In this document: one piece after another, positions 32,898 through 42,229 of the stretch
How positions within the stretch are numbered: the stretch's first letter is position 1
Layout of the letters: each line of letters begins with the position of its first letter
Assembly (NCBI GenBank): GCA_947488615.1
Contig: CANKZU010000019.1
Coordinates: 1-54,243, forward strand
Direction: 5' to 3'
DNA from: an uncultured Aurantimonas sp.
GTDB lineage: Bacteria; Pseudomonadota; Alphaproteobacteria; Rhizobiales; Rhizobiaceae
DNA length: 54,243 bases
The notes under the pieces: generated by a model
Told to the model about the DNA's origin: nothing
The model's database searches: none
The model's input: only the letters and a program-made list of their open reading frames with translations
Translations under genes and position numbers: made by a program

Positions 32898-33020
32898 ATG
32901 CCGGAAGTCCTGCGCGCGCCGCAGCCGGTCGGGGAATATGATCTGATGGCGATCGGCCCGGTTCTCCTGGCCGTTCTCGTCATCCTCGCTATCCGCAAGC
33001 TCTGGAGTCACTGGTCATGA
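32898..33020 (+). CDS. 40-residue single-pass membrane protein coupled to ureB
   Basis: A 40-codon frame, [20 protein letters not shown] then a membrane helix [16 protein letters not shown] and a short basic tail. GGGGAG lies seven bases upstream of the ATG, and its TGA overlaps the ureB ATG in the arrangement ATGA, which indicates translational coupling. It lies 43 bp after ureJ. It may be a small accessory to the nickel transporter or to urease at the membrane; no family is known to me. Confidence 0.6.
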   Translation: MPEVLRAPQPVGEYDLMAIGPVLLAVLVILAIRKLWSHWS

Positions 33021-33322
33021 TCCCCGGCGAAATCATCACGGCGGCGGGCGACATCGTCATCAACGCGGGCGCGACGCCGGTGATTCTGGAGGTCGCCAAC
33101 ACGGGCGACCGGCCGATCCAGATCGGCAGCCACTACCACTTCGCCGAGACCAATCCGGCGCTCGCCTTCGACCGGGCGGCGGCGCACGGCATGCGCCTCG
33201 ACATCGCCGCCGGCACGGCCGTGCGCTTCGAGCCGGGACAAACCCGCGAGGTGACGCTGGTGCCGCTCGGCGGGGCGCGCAAGGTCTATGGCTTCAACGG
33301 CAAGGTGATGGGTGCGCTCTAA
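33017..33322 (+). CDS. ureB: urease beta subunit
   Basis: A 101-residue urease beta subunit of normal length: [60 protein letters not shown] and [13 protein letters not shown]. It forms the structural trimer with UreA and UreC. Its stop overlaps the stop of a reverse-strand secreted protein gene that separates it from ureC. Confidence 0.97.
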   Translation: MIPGEIITAAGDIVINAGATPVILEVANTGDRPIQIGSHYHFAETNPALAFDRAAAHGMRLDIAAGTAVRFEPGQTREVTLVPLGGARKVYGFNGKVMGAL

Positions 33323-33750
33323 CGCGCCGGTTTCGGCGATCTCCGGATGATCGCCCGGTGCGAGCCGGGCGTGCGTCCGCGCGTCACCGCGCTGCGGCCG
33401 ACCGCGGTCGGACCGCTACGGGCAAAAGCGCCGGCATTGACGCTGTTGAGGTCGGAGCGGCCCTCCATCGCCCTGAGCTCGTTCGGCCCGTTTGTGCCAC
33501 GCCCGAAGCGGGGAACGACCGGCCGCAGATAGCTGTCGTCGAAGTCGCGGCCATAGGCGCGCTCCTCGACCGTGTCGCCGAAGACATTGGCGCCGGGAAT
33601 GCGCGGACCAGCCGGCGGGGTAGGCACGCTGACGATCGGCAAGCCGGACATCGACATGCCCGGCACGGCGGCGGGCGGGCCCGGATCGAACGCCTGGGCG
33701 AAGGCCGACGCCGGCAGGAGAAATGCTGCGAGAAGCGCGCAACGAAACAC
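33319..33750 (-). CDS. second small secreted protein inside the urease locus
   Basis: A 143-residue exported protein. The GTG at 33750 is chosen because GGAAGGAG lies seven bases upstream and the frame then opens with a signal peptide ([19 protein letters not shown]). The mature part is Pro/Gly-rich ([20 protein letters not shown]), then has [21 protein letters not shown] and a basic Arg/Ser-rich end. No family is recognised. It lies on the strand opposite to ureB and ureC, with its stop overlapping that of ureB. Confidence 0.6.
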   Translation of the reverse strand: MFRCALLAAFLLPASAFAQAFDPGPPAAVPGMSMSGLPIVSVPTPPAGPRIPGANVFGDTVEERAYGRDFDDSYLRPVVPRFGRGTNGPNELRAMEGRSDLNSVNAGAFARSGPTAVGRSAVTRGRTPGSHRAIIRRSPKPAR

Positions 33751-33977
33751 GGGACACTCCTTCCTTTCCGGCAAACGGCCGCTGGTAATCGGCGACGGGC
33801 GCGCGCGAGATCGCGGATGGCGGTCGGTCCATCCAGGAACGCGCCGGCAGTCTGCGCGATCCCGACAAATCGGGGAAGACAAGCTTTCGCGACCGACTTA
33901 TGGTCTGGAATGGTGCGACGCAGCGACGGACGATGCGGAGCGCCGATCCTGTCCGGCCCCTTGACGCGAGATCGCCC

Positions 33978-35690
<1,713 letters not shown>

Positions 35691-35763
35691 ACTTACGATG
35701 CTGCACCGTTGAGAGCGAGCAAGTGCTCAATGACAGCTTTATCCGGACACGGAGCCATGAGAC

Positions 35764-36234
35764 ATGTCCGAGACCTCGACCCAAAACAACGATCTTTACG
35801 AACGCGACTTCTATGCTTGGACGCAGGATCAGGCGCAGAAACTGCGAGCCCGGGCCGGCTTTGACAATCGCGGCGACGTGGATTGGGACCATGCGGCTGA
35901 GGAGATCGAAGGCGTGGGGGCGAGTGAGAAGCGTGAAATTCGCAGCCGGCTGAAGACGCTTTTGGTTCATCTCCTCAAACGGCGTTTCCAGCCCGGCAAG
36001 AGGAAGGGCGGCTGGGAAGCGACGATCGGCGAGCAGCGTGAGCGTATCGCGATGGTGATCGAAGATAGCCCTAGCCTGCGTTCATTTCCCGGCGAGGCGC
36101 TTGCCAGCGCTTATGTGCTGGCACGGCGAAAGGCGATCGAGGAAACGGAATTGCCCGAGGAAGCCTTCCCGCTCGATTGCCCTTTCACGATCGACCAGAT
36201 CCTCGACGAGACTTTCTACCCCGAGACCGACTGA
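35764..36234 (+). CDS. DUF29 family protein
   Basis: A 156-residue DUF29 protein. Family features are LYERDFYAWTQDQAQKLRA near the start, DWDHAAEEIEGVGASEKREI, LLVHLLKRRFQPGKRKGGWE split at its basic end, and YVLARRKAIEETELPEEAFP followed by CPFTIDQILDETFYPE. The function is unknown; such proteins are common and often multicopy in cyanobacteria and alphaproteobacteria with mobile contexts. It interrupts the urease genes 73 bp after ureC on the same strand. Confidence 0.88.
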   Translation: MSETSTQNNDLYERDFYAWTQDQAQKLRARAGFDNRGDVDWDHAAEEIEGVGASEKREIRSRLKTLLVHLLKRRFQPGKRKGGWEATIGEQRERIAMVIEDSPSLRSFPGEALASAYVLARRKAIEETELPEEAFPLDCPFTIDQILDETFYPETD

Positions 36235-36257
36235 CATATGCGCCGGGACCGGCCAGC

Positions 36258-36890
36258 TCAGTCCCCGGCAAGATCGCCGACGCTCTGATGGACGGCGACG
36301 CGATAGCCGGCAGCGAGGGCCTCGACGCTGGGTCTTGGCGTGACCACCGTCAAGGAGCCGGCGGGCAAGTCCTGAACGCGGTCGTAGCCGCTAGCGCTCC
36401 AGCGCAGTAGGCGGCGCTTCCAGATCAGCCAGGCCGCGCCCTCGATCAGTACAAAGGCGCCGCCCGGGACATCCGCGGCCGCCCTCGCATGATGCACCTG
36501 CTCGCGTCGCTGTGATTTTACACGGTGGACGTGGAGGGCGTCGTCCATGGCTTTCGCCGACGGCGGTGAGTCGAGGTCGTGGGCCGTCGCCCAGGCGGCG
36601 CGGTAGGCGTTGAAGTCGGCGCGCCGGCATTCGGCGCAGGGGCGGTGGCCGGCTGCCAGCGCCGTCGCTTCGTCGAGAAAGAACAGTTCGGTATAGCGGC
36701 CCGGCGTCATCGGCGTGCGGCTTCGGCCGCGAGATGCAAGGACGCAGGCGATCCAGGCCTTGTGCTTCCAGCGGCTCTGGCCGAGTTTTCGGTCGCCATC
36801 GTGGAGGATGCCGCGATTGCCCATCAGCGTGCCCCGCGCCGGATCGGCGATGATCTCGCCAAGCGGGGTCATCCGATTTTGCAGCGGCAT
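36258..36890 (-). CDS. uncharacterised protein with Ada-like CxxC segment
   Basis: A 210-residue protein. The middle has YTELFFLDEATALAAGHRPC followed by AECRRADFNAYRAAW, similar to the Cys-containing zinc segment of the Ada N-terminal domain (AxGxRPCxxC), although only two of the four zinc ligands are evident. The N-terminus LGEIIADPARGTLMGNRGIL and the C-terminal VLIEGAAWLIWKRRLLRWS look conserved but have no assigned function known to me. GAGGAG precedes the ATG at 36890. It lies between DUF29 and ureE on the opposite strand; ureE starts 113 bp upstream of it, divergently. Confidence 0.65.
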   Translation of the reverse strand: MPLQNRMTPLGEIIADPARGTLMGNRGILHDGDRKLGQSRWKHKAWIACVLASRGRSRTPMTPGRYTELFFLDEATALAAGHRPCAECRRADFNAYRAAWATAHDLDSPPSAKAMDDALHVHRVKSQRREQVHHARAAADVPGGAFVLIEGAAWLIWKRRLLRWSASGYDRVQDLPAGSLTVVTPRPSVEALAAGYRVAVHQSVGDLAGD

Positions 36891-37003
36891 GTCGGCTCCT
36901 CGTGGTTCGTTGCTGCCGAGGGCTGGCGGCTTGCTTGCCGCCGCCGTATCCTTGACGCAAAGGCGACAGGGCGCGCGCTAGCGTGCGGCAGTAGGAAGAT
37001 AGA

Positions 37004-37480
37004 ATGATCGTTGGCACTTCGGTCAAGCGCGCGGGCGAATGGACGGACGCCGCCGACACCATCACGCTCGACGAGACCGCGCGGCATCGCAGGCGCATGG
37101 CGATGGTCTCGGACGACGGCATCGCCTTTCTGCTCGATCTGCCCGAGGCGACGCTGCTGAGGGACGGCGACGCCATCGGCCTCGACGACGGCCGGTCGAT
37201 CGCGGTGCGGGCCAAGCCCGAAGACCTCTATGAGGTCCGGGGCAAGGACGCCCGGCACCTGCTTGCCTTGGCGTGGCAGATCGGTAATCGCCATTTGCCG
37301 GCGCAGCTTCTCGGCGATTGCATCCTGATCCGCCGCGACCCGGTCATTCGCGAGATGCTGGCCGGCCTCGGCGCGACGATCACCGACATCGAGGCAGGGT
37401 TCGATCCGGAAGGCGGCGCCTATGAGGCGCACGGCCATGATCATGGCCACGAGCCTTCACCAGAGACCCCAAACCGGTGA
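37004..37480 (+). CDS. ureE: urease accessory protein UreE
   Basis: A 158-residue nickel metallochaperone. Domain one (residues 1-75) has AGEWTDAADTITLDETARHR-type peptide-binding strands, and domain two has DARHLLALAWQIGNRHLPAQL with the conserved metal-site His. The C-terminus is His-rich (AHGHDHGHEP), as expected for nickel storage and delivery to UreG. GTAGGAAG lies upstream of the ATG. The stop overlaps the ureF GTG, and from here ureE, ureF, ureG and the deaminase gene form a tight run of overlapping genes. Confidence 0.95.
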   Translation: MIVGTSVKRAGEWTDAADTITLDETARHRRRMAMVSDDGIAFLLDLPEATLLRDGDAIGLDDGRSIAVRAKPEDLYEVRGKDARHLLALAWQIGNRHLPAQLLGDCILIRRDPVIREMLAGLGATITDIEAGFDPEGGAYEAHGHDHGHEPSPETPNR

Positions 37481-38220
37481 ATCATATCGCACCCTCGACG
37501 ACGCCGGAGGCGGTCGGCGTGGCCGGCGAAGCCCCCACCGCGCATCTACCGCAATTGCTGACGCTGTTTTCGCCGGCCTTTCCGATCGGTGGTTTCGCAT
37601 GGTCGCATGGAGTGGAGACGGCGGTCGCCGAGGGGCTTCTCGCCGATGCAGACAGTGTCACCGACTGGATCGCGGTGCTGCTCGACCGCGGCAGCGGCTG
37701 GAACGACTGTGTGCTGCTCGCCGAGGCGTGGCACGCCGCCGAGGACGGAGACGCCGACCGGCTTGTCGCCGTGGCCGAACTGGCGCTGGCGCTGGCCGGA
37801 AGCGCCGAAAGGCGCGCCGAGACGCTGGCGTTGGGCACGGCCTTCGCGGAAGCCTCGCGGCCGTGGCTCGGTGTCTCGGGGCAGGGTGGGGACGTCGGAG
37901 GGCAGCAGGAAGATAGCGCGGCCGTGTCTTATCCCGTGGCGGCGGGGCATCTCGCAGCCAGTGCCGGACTGCCGCTCGCCGTTACGCTGCTCGGCTATGC
38001 TCACGGCTTCGCGGCGTCGCTCGTTTCCGCCGCCGTGCGGCTGATTCCGCTGGCGCAGAGCGACGCGGTGCGGGTTCTGCGGCGGCTGGAGCCGGTCATT
38101 CAGGCGACGGCCGAACGCGCCGCGCGATCGACGCTGGACGACCTCGGCTCGGCGGCGCTAGGGTCCGACATCGCCGCGATGCGGCACGAGACGCTGCGAA
38201 CGAGGCTCTTCCGGTCATGA
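37477..38220 (+). CDS. ureF: urease accessory protein UreF
   Basis: A 247-residue UreF, the GTPase-regulating partner that links UreD-urease with UreG. Family motifs are [56 protein letters not shown] and [20 protein letters not shown]. The GTG start overlaps the ureE stop (GTGA); the stop overlaps the ureG ATG. The N-terminal 25 residues are a variable extension. Confidence 0.93.
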   Translation: MNHIAPSTTPEAVGVAGEAPTAHLPQLLTLFSPAFPIGGFAWSHGVETAVAEGLLADADSVTDWIAVLLDRGSGWNDCVLLAEAWHAAEDGDADRLVAVAELALALAGSAERRAETLALGTAFAEASRPWLGVSGQGGDVGGQQEDSAAVSYPVAAGHLAASAGLPLAVTLLGYAHGFAASLVSAAVRLIPLAQSDAVRVLRRLEPVIQATAERAARSTLDDLGSAALGSDIAAMRHETLRTRLFRS

Positions 38221-38849
38221 TCCACACAAACGGCCCGCTCAGGGTCGGCATCGGCGGCCCGGTCGGCTCCGGCAAGACGACGCTGGTCGAAAAGCTCTGC
38301 AAGGCGGCGCGCGAGAAATGGTCGATCGGCGTCGTGACCAACGACATCTATACGCGCGAGGACGCCGAAGCGCTGGTGCGGCTGCAGGCGCTGTCCTCCG
38401 ACCGCATCATCGGGGTCGAGACCGGCGGCTGCCCGCACACCGCGATCCGTGAGGATGCCTCGATCAATATTGCCGCGATCCGCGATTTGCGGGCGCGGCA
38501 TCCGGACCTCGATCTGGTCCTGGTGGAATCGGGCGGCGACAATCTCGCCGCGACCTTCTCGCCGGACCTCGTGGATCTGTCGATCTACGTCATCTCGGTC
38601 TGTCAGGGCGACGATATCCCCAGGAAGGGCGGGCCGGCGATCAGCCGCTCGGACCTGCTCGTTATCAACAAGACCGATCTGGCGCCCCATGTCGGCGCCG
38701 ATCTGGAGCGAATGCGGACCGACGCGGCGAGCGCGCGCGGCGCGCGCCCGACGCTCTTCGCCGACCTCTCGCGCACCAAGGGGGTCGGCGACATCCTCGC
38801 CTTTCTCGCCGCCGAGGGCGGCCTGCCGATGGTCGAGTCCGCCGCGTGA
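38217..38849 (+). CDS. ureG: urease accessory GTPase UreG
   Basis: A 210-residue SIMIBI GTPase. P-loop [17 protein letters not shown] (residues 11-27), [13 protein letters not shown], the nickel-binding CPH in [37 protein letters not shown] and the NKTD guanine motif ([17 protein letters not shown]). It drives nickel insertion into urease. ATGA overlap with ureF and GTGA overlap with the following 8-oxoguanine deaminase gene show strong coupling. Confidence 0.97.
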   Translation: MIHTNGPLRVGIGGPVGSGKTTLVEKLCKAAREKWSIGVVTNDIYTREDAEALVRLQALSSDRIIGVETGGCPHTAIREDASINIAAIRDLRARHPDLDLVLVESGGDNLAATFSPDLVDLSIYVISVCQGDDIPRKGGPAISRSDLLVINKTDLAPHVGADLERMRTDAASARGARPTLFADLSRTKGVGDILAFLAAEGGLPMVESAA

Positions 38850-40183
38850 CAAGGCTGTGGCTGAAGCAGCCGCTCGCGATCCTTGCCGACGGTGCGGATG
38901 GTGGAATCGTCGTCGAGAGTGGGCGAATCGTCGAACTGGTGACCTCCGGCGGCGCTCCGTCCGGGCCGGTCGACACGGTCTTCGATGCGTCGCGGCACGT
39001 CGTGTTGCCGGGGCTGATCAACACCCACCACCATTTCTACCAGACGCTGACGCGGGCGCATCCAGCGGCGATCGACAAGGCGCTGTTTCCCTGGCTGACA
39101 AGCCTCTATCCGATCTGGGCGCGGCTCGATCCTGACAGCTTCCGCCTGTCGGTGCGTTTGGCGCTGACCGAACTGCTCATGTCGGGCTGCACCACCGCCG
39201 CGGACCACCATTATCTGTTTCCGAGGGGCCTGGAGAGCGCCATCGACATCGAGGCGGAGGAAGCGGCGCGTCTCGGTATTCGCGTCACATTAAGCCGCGG
39301 CTCGATGGATTTGTCGGAAAAGGATGGCGGTCTGCCGCCCGATAGCGTCGTCCAGGACAAGGACGACATCCTCGCCGACAGCGAACGGCTGATCGGGCGC
39401 TATCATGACCGGTCCGACGGGGCGATGATCCAGATCGCGCTGGCGCCCTGCTCGCCCTTTTCGGCGACCAAAAGCCTGATGATCGAGAGCGCCGCGCTCG
39501 CCGACAAGCATGATTGCCGGCTGCATACCCATCTCGGCGAAACCGAGGACGAGAACGCCTTCTGCGAAGCGACATTCGGTTGCCGGCCGCTCGACTATCT
39601 GGAAGACGTCGGCTGGCTCGGGCCGCGGACCTGGCTCGCCCACGGCATCCAGTTTACCACCGAGGAATGTCGGCGCCTCGGCGCGCACAAGGTCGGCGTC
39701 TGCCATTGCCCGACCTCGAACGCGGTGCTGGCCTCGGGCTTTTGTCCGGTCAACGAATTGCAGGCTGCCGGCGCGCCGGTCGGGCTGGGCGTCGACGGTT
39801 CGGCCTCGAACGACGCCTCCAACCTGATCGAGGCGGCTCGCCACGCGCTGATGGTTGGGCGGCTGAATTACCGCTCGGCCGAGGCGATCACCGCGCGAGA
39901 CGTGCTGGCCATGGCAACCGAAGGCTCGGCGGCCTGTCTCGGCCGCACCGACATCGGCCGTATCGAGGTCGGGCGGCAGGCCGATCTTGCCCTGTTCACC
40001 TTGGACGAATTGCGCTTTTCCGGCGCGCATGATCCGGTCGCGGCGTTGGTCCTGTGCGGCGCGACGCGCGCCGACCGGGTGATGATCAAAGGCGAATGGC
40101 GCGTCCTCGACGGCCATCCTGTCGGGGTCGACCTGGCCCGGCTCAGGGCCGAACATGGCGCGGCGGCCCGGCGTTTCGGCTGA
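38846..40183 (+). CDS. 8-oxoguanine deaminase
   Basis: A 445-residue amidohydrolase that converts 8-oxoguanine (and related aminated purines) to uric acid and ammonia. Metal-site motifs: [18 protein letters not shown] (residues about 58-75), [32 protein letters not shown] and [13 protein letters not shown], with [11 protein letters not shown] between the last two. This set, with the [10 protein letters not shown] loop, is that of 8-oxoguanine deaminases and related TrzA/AtzB enzymes, so a related aminopurine or s-triazine substrate is possible. The GTG start overlaps ureG (GTGA), tying purine deamination to urease production. Confidence 0.88.
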   Translation: MTRLWLKQPLAILADGADGGIVVESGRIVELVTSGGAPSGPVDTVFDASRHVVLPGLINTHHHFYQTLTRAHPAAIDKALFPWLTSLYPIWARLDPDSFRLSVRLALTELLMSGCTTAADHHYLFPRGLESAIDIEAEEAARLGIRVTLSRGSMDLSEKDGGLPPDSVVQDKDDILADSERLIGRYHDRSDGAMIQIALAPCSPFSATKSLMIESAALADKHDCRLHTHLGETEDENAFCEATFGCRPLDYLEDVGWLGPRTWLAHGIQFTTEECRRLGAHKVGVCHCPTSNAVLASGFCPVNELQAAGAPVGLGVDGSASNDASNLIEAARHALMVGRLNYRSAEAITARDVLAMATEGSAACLGRTDIGRIEVGRQADLALFTLDELRFSGAHDPVAALVLCGATRADRVMIKGEWRVLDGHPVGVDLARLRAEHGAAARRFG

Positions 40184-40337
40184 TGTCGCGCTCCTGGTGT
40201 ACCGATGCCCGGCGTAACGAGGTGCGTAGGGCAAGGAGCGCGCCACGCTTTTCGTCGGACATGGGGGCTGGGGGCATGTGCTGGAAGCCGCCGGATGCTT
40301 TGCGCTTTACGCCGCCGCTCCCGGCGTTGCAGAATGC

Positions 40338-40353
40338 TTGACCGAATGGTCAA
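40338..40353 (+). promoter_or_regulatory. RutR-like operator upstream of uraH-xdhABC
   Basis: TTGACCGAATGGTCAA is a perfect 6-bp inverted repeat with a 4-base spacer and matches the RutR consensus TTGACCAnnTGGTCAA at all but one position. It ends 20 bp before the uraH ATG, where a bound repressor would block initiation or elongation. RutR is a TetR-family regulator responding to pyrimidine bases and controlling pyrimidine and purine degradation in proteobacteria. No regulator gene is in the window. No second copy of the full site was found by eye. Confidence 0.65.
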
Positions 40354-40373
40354 AAACGACGGAAAGAGCCTGA

Positions 40374-40742
40374 ATGTCCGAACCGATCGACGCCCGGCTG
40401 ACGACTCATGTGCTGGATACCAGTCGCGGCCGGCCGGCCTCTGGTATCGCGGTGGCGCTGTGGCGGCTCGGGTCCGATGGCGGAAGGCAGAAGGTGGCGG
40501 AGGCCGTCACCAATTCGGACGGGCGCTGCGACGCGCCGCTGATGGCTGGCGATGATTTCGCGGTCGGCGAATATGAGCTCGTCTTCGCGGCCGGCGCCTA
40601 CTTCGACACGACGGGCCGGGACCTGCCGGAGCCGAAATTCCTCAGCGACGTGGTCATCCGGTTCGGCGTCGCCGACAAGACGCATTATCATGTGCCGCTG
40701 CTCATTTCGCCTTTCGGCTATTCGACCTATCGGGGCAGCTGA
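40374..40742 (+). CDS. uraH: 5-hydroxyisourate hydrolase (transthyretin-like)
   Basis: A 122-residue HIUase that hydrolyses 5-hydroxyisourate to OHCU in urate breakdown. The conserved residues are all present: TTHVLDTSRGRPASGIAVAL at the start with the catalytic His, TNSDGRCDAPL with the Arg, and the signature C-terminus HYHVPLLISPFGYSTYRGS with His and YRGS. GGAAAGAG lies five bases before the ATG. The TGA overlaps the xdhA ATG by one base, so uraH leads the xdh operon. No signal peptide, so cytosolic. Confidence 0.96.
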   Translation: MSEPIDARLTTHVLDTSRGRPASGIAVALWRLGSDGGRQKVAEAVTNSDGRCDAPLMAGDDFAVGEYELVFAAGAYFDTTGRDLPEPKFLSDVVIRFGVADKTHYHVPLLISPFGYSTYRGS

Positions 40743-42229
40743 TGGCCGACCATGACGCCCCTCGGCCGATCCGCTTCGTCCTCAATGGCGAGGAGCGTGC
40801 CGTCGCGGGGCTGAAGCCGACGACGACGATCCTCGATTATCTGCGCCGGACGGAACGGTTGACTGGCACCAAGGAAGGCTGCGCGGAGGGTGACTGCGGC
40901 GCCTGTACCGTCTTGATCGCGGAGCCGGACGGCGACGGCGGGCTCTCGCGCCGGGCGGTCAATGCCTGCATCCAGTTCCTTCCCTCGCTGAATGGCCGGG
41001 CGATCGAAACGGTGGAATATATCGGCCGTAATGGCGCCCACCCGATCCAGACGGCGATGGTGGAAAAGCACGGCAGCCAGTGCGGCTTCTGCACTCCAGG
41101 TTTCGTCATGCAGCTTTATGCCGGCTGGCTCACTGGCGCGATCTCGGACCGGCAGTCGGTGAAGGATTTGATCGCCGGCAATCTGTGCCGCTGCACCGGC
41201 TATGGGCCGATCGTCGAGGCGGGGTTGGAACTCGGCGCGGTGCCGCTGCCCGATACGGCGAGGGAGGATACGGCGCTCGCCGCCTGTCTGACCGAGATGG
41301 AGGGCGGCGGCGTCTTCGCCTATGAGTCCGGCGGACATCGCTGGTTCGCTCCGACCAATGTCGACGACCTCGCCGATACCTATGCGGCGCATCCGGACGC
41401 CGTGCTGGTTGCGGGAGCGACCGATGTCGGGCTGTGGGTGACCAAGCAGCATCGCGAGTTGCCGACGATCATCGACGTCAGCCATGTCCGCGATCTCCAG
41501 GTGATCGAGGAAGCGGCCGGCCGGGTCTTTATCGGGGCCGGCGTCACCCATCGCCGGGCCTTCGACATACTGGCGGGTATGCACACGGATCTTGGCGAGA
41601 TGCTACGCCGCTTTGCGGGCTGCCAGATCCGCAATGTCGGCACGGTCGGCGGCAACATCGCCAACGGCTCGCCAATCGGCGACCTGCCACCCTGCCTGAT
41701 CGCCCTCGGTGCGCGGCTGCATCTGCGCCAGGGCGATACGGCCCGCGCCATCGACCTTGAGGATTTCTTCATCGCCTACGGCCGCCAGGACCGGGCGAAG
41801 GGCGAGTTCGTCGCCGCCGTCGAGGTGCCGCGGCTGGGGACGAACCAGCGCTTTTTCGCGCACAAGATATCCAAGCGCTTCGATTCCGATATTTCCGCCG
41901 TCATGGCGGCGTTTTGCCTGACCGTCGATGGTGACAGGGTGAGCGAGGTGCGACTGGCCTTTGGCGGCATGGCCGAAACGTCCAAGCGCGCGGCGAAGGC
42001 GGAAGCGGCCCTTGTCGGCCGGCCGTTCGACGAAGCGGCCGTTGCCGCCGCGGCGGCGGCGTTGGCCGAGGATTTCACGCCATTGACCGACATGCGCGCC
42101 TCGGCTGCCTACCGCCTGAAGACGGCGCAGAATCTGCTGCGGCGGTTCTGGCTCGAACAGCAGGGCGGCGTGCGAACCCGGATCGAGGATGTCACGGCAG
42201 GCGCGGCCACTCTCGGCGAGGTTGCGTGA
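40742..42229 (+). CDS. xdhA: xanthine dehydrogenase small subunit (FeS/FAD)
   Basis: A 495-residue subunit carrying both 2Fe-2S centres and FAD. Cluster ligands: C47, C52, C55 and C76 (GCAEGDCGAC) and C114, C117, C149, C151 (CGFCTPGF, CRCTGYG). The FAD domain covers about residues 190-370 with LVAGATDVGLWVTKQHRELP and CQIRNVGTVGGNIANGSPIG, and the CO-dehydrogenase flavoprotein C-terminal domain ends the chain. It passes electrons from the Mo centre to NAD. Neighbouring xdhB and xdhC start at its 3' end with one-base or four-base overlaps. Confidence 0.96.
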   Translation: MADHDAPRPIRFVLNGEERAVAGLKPTTTILDYLRRTERLTGTKEGCAEGDCGACTVLIAEPDGDGGLSRRAVNACIQFLPSLNGRAIETVEYIGRNGAHPIQTAMVEKHGSQCGFCTPGFVMQLYAGWLTGAISDRQSVKDLIAGNLCRCTGYGPIVEAGLELGAVPLPDTAREDTALAACLTEMEGGGVFAYESGGHRWFAPTNVDDLADTYAAHPDAVLVAGATDVGLWVTKQHRELPTIIDVSHVRDLQVIEEAAGRVFIGAGVTHRRAFDILAGMHTDLGEMLRRFAGCQIRNVGTVGGNIANGSPIGDLPPCLIALGARLHLRQGDTARAIDLEDFFIAYGRQDRAKGEFVAAVEVPRLGTNQRFFAHKISKRFDSDISAVMAAFCLTVDGDRVSEVRLAFGGMAETSKRAAKAEAALVGRPFDEAAVAAAAAALAEDFTPLTDMRASAAYRLKTAQNLLRRFWLEQQGGVRTRIEDVTAGAATLGEVA

